From Bryobacterales bacterium (GTDB lineage: Bacteria > Acidobacteriota > Terriglobia > Bryobacterales > Bryobacteraceae), in contig PLGA01000324.1 of assembly GCA_003139735.1 (NCBI GenBank), positions 9,595-15,020 on the forward strand: a DNA stretch of 5,426 nt, read 5' to 3'. Shown one piece after another: positions 1 through 5,426 of this stretch. The notes beneath the pieces were generated by a model, which was not told the DNA's origin, searched no databases, and saw only the letters and a list, made by a program, of their open reading frames with translations. The translations under genes and the position numbers were made by a program. The first letter of the stretch is position 1. The number at the start of each line of letters is the position of its first letter.

Positions 1-3
1 CGC

Positions 4-20
4 GCAGCTTGGCAAGCTGC
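4..20. repeat. Perfect 7-bp inverted repeat (possible terminator stem) after the sugar-porter gene
   Basis: GCAGCTT (4-10) and AAGCTGC (14-20) are exact reverse complements around a 3-base loop, starting 34 bases downstream of the transporter stop codon. In the minus-strand transcript this would form a compact hairpin at the end of the operon. The tract that would follow (a U-run for an intrinsic terminator) lies beyond position 1, and the two visible bases after the stem plus one are G/C, so terminator function is not shown. The rest of the 53-base stretch holds no other recognisable feature. Confidence 0.45.
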
Positions 21-53
21 CCCACAAAAGAACCTAATCATGCGGCCAGGGCC

Positions 54-1457
54 CTAGCGCGCTTCGGCCGCCGCGAACTCACGCTCGATCCGTTCGAGCG
101 TCTTACCCTTCGTTTCAGGCACGCGCCGCCAGACGAACTGGAACCCCGCGGCGCAGATGCCCGAGTATAGCCAGAAGGTCCCCGCGGGCCCCAGCGCGGC
201 ATTCAGCGCCGGAAAGCTAAACGTAAGCGCAAAACAGGCAATCCACAACGCCGACACGGATACCGATACCGCGGCGCCGCGAATGCGATTCGGAAAGATC
301 TCCGAGATCAGTACCCACGTGACCGGCGCCAGGGACATCGCGTAGCAGCCGATCGATGCCAGCGTGCAAACCAGAACGGGAAGCCCCTTCAGCCCAAAAT
401 GGTAGGACAGACCCAGAAGGAAGTGGAAGAGCGCCACGCCTGCGCAGCCCGCCAGCATGAGCGACCGCCGTCCTACCCGGTCCACAAAGCTCAGCGCCAC
501 CACCGTGAATACCAGGTTGACCGATCCCGTCACAACGATATTGAAGAGGATATCGTTCAACCCGTACCCTGCGTTCCGATAAATTTCCTCGGCGTAATTG
601 AAGATCACGTTGATCCCGCTCCACTGCTGCAGCACGGCCAGAAAGACGCCGATACCGAGTATCTTCCTCATCCCCGGCGTCAACAACTCCGTCCACCGGC
701 CCTCCCGCGCGCGCGGTTCTGCCGCCGAAAGCATGTCACCGAGCGCTCTCTCCGCGTAGTCCTCCCCGCCAATTCGCGCCAGCGTGCGGCGGGCGCTGTC
801 CTTCCGCCCGCGAATGGCCAGCCAGCGCGGGCTTTCCGGCACAAACAGCGCGCCCAGGAAGAAAACCAGCGACGGAACCGCCACCGCGGTGAACATCCAG
901 CGCCATCCAAGTTGCCCATTCCAGGACTGGCGGATGGTTTCCGCGGTGGCGCCCACGGGAACAGCTTGAGCGATCAGCCAGTTGACAATTTGCGCCGCGA
1001 GGATTCCCACCACAATCGTCATCTGGTTCATGGACACCAGCCTTCCACGCCATGGCGCGGGGCTGACCTCGGCGATGTAGACCGGCGATACATTGGAGGC
1101 GATTCCGATGGCCACTCCGCCCGTAATCCGCCAGATGACGAACGCCGTGAACGTGGAGGACCATCCGGTAAGCACGGAGGAAACCGCGAACAAAACCGCC
1201 GAGGCGATGAGCAGTTTCTTGCGGCCGAAGCGGTCAGCGGCGGCTCCGGCGAACAACGAGCCAAGCAGACATCCCAGCAGCGCGCAACTGTTGGCCCAAC
1301 CGATGAGCCGCTCGGAATGGAGTTGAAAAAACGCCTCGTAGAACGGCTTAGCGCCGCCAATCACTACCCAGTCGTAACCGAATAGCAGCCCACCCAGTGC
1401 CGCCACCGTCGCCAGCAGCCAGACGTAGCGCGCGTTGTATTGTTCTGCCGGCTTCAT
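54..1457 (-). CDS. MFS sugar porter (probable proton-coupled monosaccharide transporter)
   Basis: Complete, 467 residues, in the usual size range for bacterial sugar porters such as XylE, GalP and AraE. I start it at the ATG that overlaps the previous stop; the open frame reaches 23 codons further upstream, but that part is Gly/Arg-rich, unlike a porter N-terminus, and overlaps the preceding gene. Twelve membrane segments can be traced: about 12-33, 52-72, 82-100, 104-125, 142-165, 186-206, then a cytoplasmic loop, and 264-287, 302-324, 331-352, 358-384, 395-417, 425-443. Family signatures are DRFGRKK (75-81), PESPRW (207-212), DRVGRR (325-331) and PETKGKT (447-453). Sugar-binding positions seen by comparison with XylE/GLUT1 are Gln156 in segment 5, Gln277-Gln278 and Asn283 in QQWSGIN, and Trp381. 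Asp29 in FGYD and Arg110 match the XylE pair tied to proton coupling, so proton symport across the inner membrane is inferred. Leu404 sits where XylE has Gln415, which may alter the substrate. As last gene of the operon it probably imports the product of, or substrate for, the linked GH2 enzyme. The exact sugar cannot be read. Confidence 0.93.
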   Translation of the reverse strand: MKPAEQYNARYVWLLATVAALGGLLFGYDWVVIGGAKPFYEAFFQLHSERLIGWANSCALLGCLLGSLFAGAAADRFGRKKLLIASAVLFAVSSVLTGWSSTFTAFVIWRITGGVAIGIASNVSPVYIAEVSPAPWRGRLVSMNQMTIVVGILAAQIVNWLIAQAVPVGATAETIRQSWNGQLGWRWMFTAVAVPSLVFFLGALFVPESPRWLAIRGRKDSARRTLARIGGEDYAERALGDMLSAAEPRAREGRWTELLTPGMRKILGIGVFLAVLQQWSGINVIFNYAEEIYRNAGYGLNDILFNIVVTGSVNLVFTVVALSFVDRVGRRSLMLAGCAGVALFHFLLGLSYHFGLKGLPVLVCTLASIGCYAMSLAPVTWVLISEIFPNRIRGAAVSVSVSALWIACFALTFSFPALNAALGPAGTFWLYSGICAAGFQFVWRRVPETKGKTLERIEREFAAAEAR

Positions 1458-4400
1458 GGGCGTCTCCCATCCGCGACCGCCATGGAGCCGTCCTTGCCCA
1501 CGCTGCGCAGCGCCTCCTGCGCCCAAATATGATTCCGGTCAAGATCGAGAGCCTGTCGATAGTCTGCGCAAGCTTCGGTGGCCCGTCCGGCGCCCTGGTT
1601 CGCGAGGCCTCGGAGAAACAGGCATTCCACCCGATTCCGCTGCTCAAGGTCGTCTTCAAATAGCATAAAATTCGGCAATGAAGTCGCGAAGTAATCGATC
1701 TTGACGGCAACCTTCATCTGGCGCTCGGCGAACGACCGAAGCTCTTCGAGGACTGTTTCAGCCTCGGCCTCCCGTCCGAGAGCCGCGAGCGACAGCGCAC
1801 GGTAGTACGTGTGAAAGTTGAAGCCGATCGACGCGGACGCCGCCGCTTCCCAACGCCGGCGCGCATCGTCGGATCTCCCAAGCGAAGCCAGCGCGAGGCC
1901 ACTGAAGTAATCGAGATGCCGCTCCTCCGTCAACAGGTGTTTGCCTTCACCGAGATTCGGCGGATAGGAGCGCGCAGCCTCGAAATGCTGCAGAGCCGCT
2001 CCGGCATCGGCGGCTTCGAGATCCTTGCGCCCCAGTAGAAAATGCGCGAGCGCGTACTGCCCGGATACCAGCCCCTCGCTTCCTTCCCATGGATGGAAGC
2101 GCCGCGCTCCAAGCAGGTCCAGGGCCGTCTCGGGGCGCCCGGTTTGGTTGTACAGGCCCACCAATTCCACCGTGAGATCGTCCCTTTGTTCCACCAGGCC
2201 GCGGTGCTTTTCCAGCGCGTCCAGGCGCTCTTCCGGCGAGACGCCGGTGCGTTTGCGCAATTGGTCGAGCTCGTACAGCAGGCGCGCATCGCCGGGATTG
2301 GCCCCGCGGGCGTGCTCGTAACACACTACCGCGCGCGCGGCATCGTTCAGAACGTTGAAGCATGCAACGCCGAGGTTCCGCCAGGGGATCGAAAACTCCG
2401 GCTCCAGACGGCACGCCTGTTCCCAATGCTCGATGGCTTCGGCCCGGCGCTGCTTATCGTAGAGCAGGTTGCCCAGGTAGTAGTGTGCCCGCGCGTCTCC
2501 GGGATTCGCGCGGAGAGCGCTTTCGAGCGCGAGCATGTCTTCAATTCGGGCCGGAAAACAGTAGTCCGGAGACGCCGCTGCTCCGCGCGCCCGGTATTTC
2601 GCGGCGGATTCCGCCTCGCCCAGGTTCTCGGCGAACTGCCCCAGCGCGTAGAACATCATGGGATGCGCCTTCCAAGGGCCGAGCGCCACCAGGAATGAGT
2701 CGCAAATCAGCTCATCCCACAGCCCGGCCTCGGCAATGTCGTAAGCGACATCCAGGCTGGTTTGCGGATCGAGGCGCGTCGTCTGCATGCGCGCCCCGCC
2801 GGCCAGGAGCGCGGATTCATACCGGGACCAGGCATCGAGCGGATCGAGTTTCAGCGTCCCTGCAACCAGCTCTTCCGCTTCCTTCCGGCGCCCCGATCTT
2901 CGGAGAATGGCGGTCTTCAGATTGCGGGCCTTCACGTTGGCGTGGCTGGCATCGAGCGACTGGTCCAGGTGCTCCATCGCCAGATCGAAATCTCCGCGGC
3001 AACACGCGATCGTGGCCAGCCGGTAATGCGCCGGGGACTTCCACGCCTCATTCCAGGTGGCTTTGTAGAAGGCCGCGTACGCCTCTTCCAGCCTGCCTTG
3101 ATACTGCAATGCGAGGCCGAGATGATAGAACGGCTCCCCGTCGCAGGGGTTCGGGTTGCGGACCGTCAGCCGGGGAATGGCCTTCCGGAAATGCTCCTCG
3201 GCCGCGGCGAACAGTCCTCTTCGCAACAGCAGAAGGCCCATGGCGTTGTTGCAGCGGGCATCTCCCGGGTCGCGCCGCAGCGCCTCGTTCCAGTAGCTCT
3301 CCGGAAGCCGCGTGGCGTGGCGATACTGTTCCAGGTGCAATCCGGTGAGGAAGAGTTCCTCGCACGTCGCCATCTCTTCGGGAGAGCAAGGTTCGGTGGC
3401 GGGGTCCGGCAATTCCGTGTCGCCGCGTTTCTCCGGCTGGTAGCGAATCAGTTCCCGACCGCCCGCCCCGAGTACCCGCAACAACAGATCGGCCTCTTCC
3501 GTGTCTTCTGAGATTCCGACGCTCTCGACGAAGGGTTTGCCAGGTTGCACGCCGATTTCGCGGTCCAGCACGGGAACGTTCGAAGCGGTGAGCAGCACGC
3601 GGACTCTCTCCATCGCTTCCGTGGCGCAGACCCCAACCCTCCAGCCGTCCTCGCCTTTCTCCAGGTTCACGGCCAGAAGACGGTTCGCGTTCTTGACCGG
3701 TCCGATCTCTTGAATGGGATACCAGTACTGACGAAACGTCTTCGTCTCGTATGGCTGCAGCCACGAAAAGTCCGGTTGATTATCGGTAAATACGCCGGCC
3801 ATCAGTTCGATGTAGGGACCGTCGCCGTCGGTAAGCTCGCGGTCCCAGGCATACCCGAACTCCGCGTTCCCCCACGTCCAGAGCTTCTTGCCAGGCGCGA
3901 TGTGCCGGTTCGCCACGTGCACGAACCCCGCTTTCCTGTCGTGGTCGTAGCCGCCAAAGAATTCGTAGTTCGATTTCGTCACCATGTACGAAGTCGGAAC
4001 CGGAATGTTCTTGTACCACGTGAGATCGACGCCGGCCCTGTAGTCCACGCCGTAATAGAAATCCTTCGCGATCGGGAATCGTGAGACGGCCCTCTTGGCG
4101 TGGTCGGCCACGAAGGTCACGTCGGGCGGAAAAAAAGCCTGGTATCGATCATGCGCGTGGACGCCCACATTCGCCCACCACAGAAACGTCTGCCGGAAGG
4201 GAGTTCGGTTGTACAACCGCACCTTCGCCTCCACGATTGCCTTGCCCGGGTAGAGGCAGATCCCAACCATCCCTTTCATCCGGTTCATCGGCTCGTGCTC
4301 GCTGAGCCACACGGTTTGGCTGCCGTCGCCGTGTTCCTCGATTCGGAACTCCACCGGCATGAAGGTCGAAGGCCGATGGTGCTGCGGCCAGTTGAACTCC

Positions 4401-4756
4401 ACGCCCCCGGAAATCCACGGCCCGAGCAGGCCGACCAGAGCCGGCTTGATCGCGCTTTGCCTGTAAAAGAAATCGTAGCCGTTGGTCTTGTCCTGGCCAA
4501 TATGGATGCGGCCGCCGATCTCGGGAAGAATCATGAGGCGCAGGAATTCGTTCTCCAGGTAGACCGCCTTGTAGCTCTTATCCACCTTCGTATCGGACAC
4601 GCGGTCGGTGAACGGATTCGGATAGACCTTCCCACTGCTCCCTTGATAGACGCGCTTGTCGAGAAACATGGGGTTCCGGTCCGGTTCCGGCGCCGGATAG
4701 GTCGGAATGACGACGTCCTCTTGCCACGCGCGCACGCTTTCGGCGGTTGGCCCCAT
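1454..4756 (-). CDS. DUF5107 domain protein with C-terminal tetratricopeptide repeats
   Basis: Complete, 1100 residues, starting at an ATG behind a strong ribosome binding site. Residues ~30-345 match the DUF5107 family as I know it: RVYQGSSGKVYPNPFTDRV (35-53), LPEIGGRI (77-84), YDFFYRQ (94-100), GPWISGGVEFNWPQHHRP (112-129) and WWANVGVHAHD (183-193). The LPEIGGRI strand and the all-beta look resemble the galactose-mutarotase-like fold, a fold of sugar epimerases and of some hydrolase and lyase domains. Residues ~355-445 look like a further beta-rich linker. From ~475 to ~1075 the protein is helical, with TPR units at about 490-522, 533-565, 567-597, 599-630, 744-777, 780-812, 938-965, 972-1002 and 1034-1065, often ending in a DP/NPGDA turn. 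There is no signal peptide or membrane segment, so a cytoplasmic protein is expected. It lies between a GH2 gene and a sugar transporter and overlaps the latter by four bases. I infer a role in processing or sensing the imported sugar, perhaps as a mutarotase-like enzyme with a protein-binding TPR arm. No reaction is known to me for the family. Confidence 0.88.
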   Translation of the reverse strand: MGPTAESVRAWQEDVVIPTYPAPEPDRNPMFLDKRVYQGSSGKVYPNPFTDRVSDTKVDKSYKAVYLENEFLRLMILPEIGGRIHIGQDKTNGYDFFYRQSAIKPALVGLLGPWISGGVEFNWPQHHRPSTFMPVEFRIEEHGDGSQTVWLSEHEPMNRMKGMVGICLYPGKAIVEAKVRLYNRTPFRQTFLWWANVGVHAHDRYQAFFPPDVTFVADHAKRAVSRFPIAKDFYYGVDYRAGVDLTWYKNIPVPTSYMVTKSNYEFFGGYDHDRKAGFVHVANRHIAPGKKLWTWGNAEFGYAWDRELTDGDGPYIELMAGVFTDNQPDFSWLQPYETKTFRQYWYPIQEIGPVKNANRLLAVNLEKGEDGWRVGVCATEAMERVRVLLTASNVPVLDREIGVQPGKPFVESVGISEDTEEADLLLRVLGAGGRELIRYQPEKRGDTELPDPATEPCSPEEMATCEELFLTGLHLEQYRHATRLPESYWNEALRRDPGDARCNNAMGLLLLRRGLFAAAEEHFRKAIPRLTVRNPNPCDGEPFYHLGLALQYQGRLEEAYAAFYKATWNEAWKSPAHYRLATIACCRGDFDLAMEHLDQSLDASHANVKARNLKTAILRRSGRRKEAEELVAGTLKLDPLDAWSRYESALLAGGARMQTTRLDPQTSLDVAYDIAEAGLWDELICDSFLVALGPWKAHPMMFYALGQFAENLGEAESAAKYRARGAAASPDYCFPARIEDMLALESALRANPGDARAHYYLGNLLYDKQRRAEAIEHWEQACRLEPEFSIPWRNLGVACFNVLNDAARAVVCYEHARGANPGDARLLYELDQLRKRTGVSPEERLDALEKHRGLVEQRDDLTVELVGLYNQTGRPETALDLLGARRFHPWEGSEGLVSGQYALAHFLLGRKDLEAADAGAALQHFEAARSYPPNLGEGKHLLTEERHLDYFSGLALASLGRSDDARRRWEAAASASIGFNFHTYYRALSLAALGREAEAETVLEELRSFAERQMKVAVKIDYFATSLPNFMLFEDDLEQRNRVECLFLRGLANQGAGRATEACADYRQALDLDRNHIWAQEALRSVGKDGSMAVADGRRP
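1464..1468 (-). promoter_or_regulatory. Ribosome binding site of the sugar-porter gene, inside the upstream coding region
   Basis: Minus-strand GGGAG lies six bases before the ATG at 1457-1455, within the last codons of the DUF5107-TPR gene. It decides the start in favour of this ATG over the GTG/ATG codons further upstream in the same frame. The start and the preceding stop form ATGA, a typical arrangement for translational coupling. Confidence 0.7.
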
Positions 4757-4765
4757 ATTCCGGTT

Positions 4766-4774
4766 CCCCTCCTT
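4766..4774 (-). promoter_or_regulatory. Ribosome binding site of the DUF5107-TPR gene, overlapping the upstream stop codon
   Basis: On the minus strand the sequence reads TAAGGAGGGG followed by AACCGGAAT and the ATG at 4756-4754. The strong Shine-Dalgarno core AAGGAGG shares its AA with the TAA stop of the GH2 gene and lies about 9-11 bases before the start. This supports the chosen start and suggests that ribosomes ending the hydrolase can restart on the next gene. Confidence 0.8.
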
Positions 4775-5426
4775 ACGGCTTCCAGATCGCGGTATGCGCG
4801 GAAGTCCCCGTCGGGCGCAGCACGTCCAGCCTCACCTGAACCGGCCGCGCCTCCGTGGGCTTTATGATCGCCGTGGTCTGCTCCCCTGGCTCGAGATCCG
4901 GCAGTTTCGTCTCGAAGCGCTCCACCGGAATATCGCCGAAACCGTACACCACCGTCCGCAGGATATAACCCCGGAGAGCATATGCGGGTACGGCGGTCCG
5001 TGTCTTCAACTGGACCCTAAGTTCCGCGGGTCCGCCGCTCACATCGAGAACTTCCAGCGGGCTCGATTCCGAGCGCAACACTTCGTAGGACGGTTTTCGC
5101 GCGCCGTACACGTCCACCACGCCGTGAACGCGCTGCTTCATCGCTCCCACGCCCCGGTCGCCCACGTGGGTGCGGTAATCGTTGTAGCAAAAGAAAATCA
5201 GCCCCGCCACGTAATCGCGCTGGCGAAACACTTTATCATGGTCGATGAGCACCGAGATGCGGGCGCCATCGCCTTCTGGACGGTCCGCCGTGCAGGCGCA
5301 ATACCCGTACTCGGAGATGACCAGCGGCTTGCCCGGAAACGCGCGGTGAATCTCGTCCAGGTATCTTCCGACATCCTCAACCGTACCCCGAGTCCACGTC
5401 CCCACGTACTCGTTGCACATCACGTA
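4773..5426 (-). CDS. Glycoside hydrolase family 2-type enzyme, C-terminal part (5' end outside the window)
   Basis: Only the last 217 residues are present; the frame is open through the right edge (first visible codons Tyr-Val-Met-Cys-Asn-Glu), so no start is assigned and the Val/Met near the edge are internal. The visible part begins in the last strands of a TIM barrel. The stretch KPLVISEYG (Glu codon at 5310-5312) matches the strand carrying the catalytic nucleophile of GH2 enzymes. It is followed by GLIFFCYNDYRT and, further on, by HGVVDVYGARKPSYEVLR, which match the end of the barrel in GH2 beta-glucuronidases and beta-galactosidases. The last roughly 110 residues look like a beta-sandwich accessory domain ending in IWKP. 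At the place where beta-glucuronidases carry Asn-x-Lys for the uronate carboxylate, this protein reads Arg-Val-His, so glucuronidase activity is unlikely. Substrate and cell location cannot be read because the N-terminus is missing. It is the first visible gene of the operon, 16 bases ahead of the DUF5107-TPR gene. Family assignment is fairly sure; specificity is unknown. Confidence 0.82.
   Translation of the reverse strand, partial: YVMCNEYVGTWTRGTVEDVGRYLDEIHRAFPGKPLVISEYGYCACTADRPEGDGARISVLIDHDKVFRQRDYVAGLIFFCYNDYRTHVGDRGVGAMKQRVHGVVDVYGARKPSYEVLRSESSPLEVLDVSGGPAELRVQLKTRTAVPAYALRGYILRTVVYGFGDIPVERFETKLPDLEPGEQTTAIIKPTEARPVQVRLDVLRPTGTSAHTAIWKP

Noticed and set aside
14..53. Possible further minus-strand gene starting at a GTG near position 25
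   Set aside because: Only a few codons fit before the window ends, the ribosome binding site is weak, and the sequence is better explained by the palindrome.
399..1385. Long plus-strand open frame (328 codons) opposite the sugar-porter gene
   Set aside because: It lies wholly antisense to a clear transporter gene, its product is rich in Arg, Pro, His and Gln with no recognisable domain, and it reflects the scarcity of stop codons in G+C-rich DNA.
1458..1526. N-terminal extension of 23 codons on the sugar porter
   Set aside because: The extension is Gly/Arg-rich, overlaps the end of the preceding gene, and the ATG at 1457 has a well-placed ribosome binding site and an ATGA overlap.
2362..3348. 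Long plus-strand open frame (328 codons) opposite the TPR region
   Set aside because: The product is an Arg/Pro/Ser/Ala-rich composition with no motif, and it is antisense to well-formed TPR units. Other overlapping plus-strand frames at 2042-2698 and 2762-3511 are rejected for the same reason.
4100..4867. Plus-strand open frame (255 codons) spanning the start of the DUF5107-TPR gene
   Set aside because: It runs antisense to conserved DUF5107 motifs and across the gene junction, and its product has no recognisable family features.
5418..5426. Start codon of the GH2 gene at the GTG or ATG near the right edge
   Set aside because: The frame is open through the edge and the visible protein begins inside a TIM barrel close to the nucleophile strand, so these codons are internal.

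Overview
The window is a G+C-rich bacterial segment with three genes, all on the minus strand and tightly packed. In transcription order (right to left) they are: the 3' end of a glycoside hydrolase family 2 (GH2)-type enzyme (cut by the right edge), a complete 1100-residue protein joining an N-terminal DUF5107 domain to a long tetratricopeptide-repeat (TPR) region, and a complete sugar-porter transporter of the major facilitator superfamily (MFS). The first and second genes are 16 bases apart, with the ribosome binding site of the second overlapping the stop codon of the first. The second and third overlap by four bases (ATGA). This is the layout of one polycistronic, translationally coupled operon. 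The promoter and the start of the hydrolase gene lie beyond position 5426.

The genes suggest a small carbohydrate-use operon. The transporter probably imports a monosaccharide (or small glycoside) by proton symport. The GH2 protein probably hydrolyses a glycoside; its nucleophile glutamate is visible, but the Asn-x-Lys signature of beta-glucuronidases is not. The DUF5107-TPR protein has the look of the galactose-mutarotase-like superfamily, with several invariant-looking Trp/His/Glu/Asn motifs, and no signal peptide. Its biochemical role is not known to me. It is the least explained and most interesting part of the window.

At the left end, 53 bases follow the transporter stop codon. They contain a perfect 7-bp inverted repeat with a 3-base loop at the very edge. 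It may be a terminator stem, or part of a dispersed palindromic repeat, but the window ends before this can be decided.

The organism cannot be fixed from three genes. G+C richness, a GH2/sugar-porter cassette and a DUF5107-TPR protein would fit a soil-type Acidobacteriota (Solibacter/Bryobacter-like), a planctomycete, a verrucomicrobium or an actinobacterium. I lean weakly to Acidobacteriota. I see no RNA genes, CRISPR arrays, insertion sequences or phage genes.
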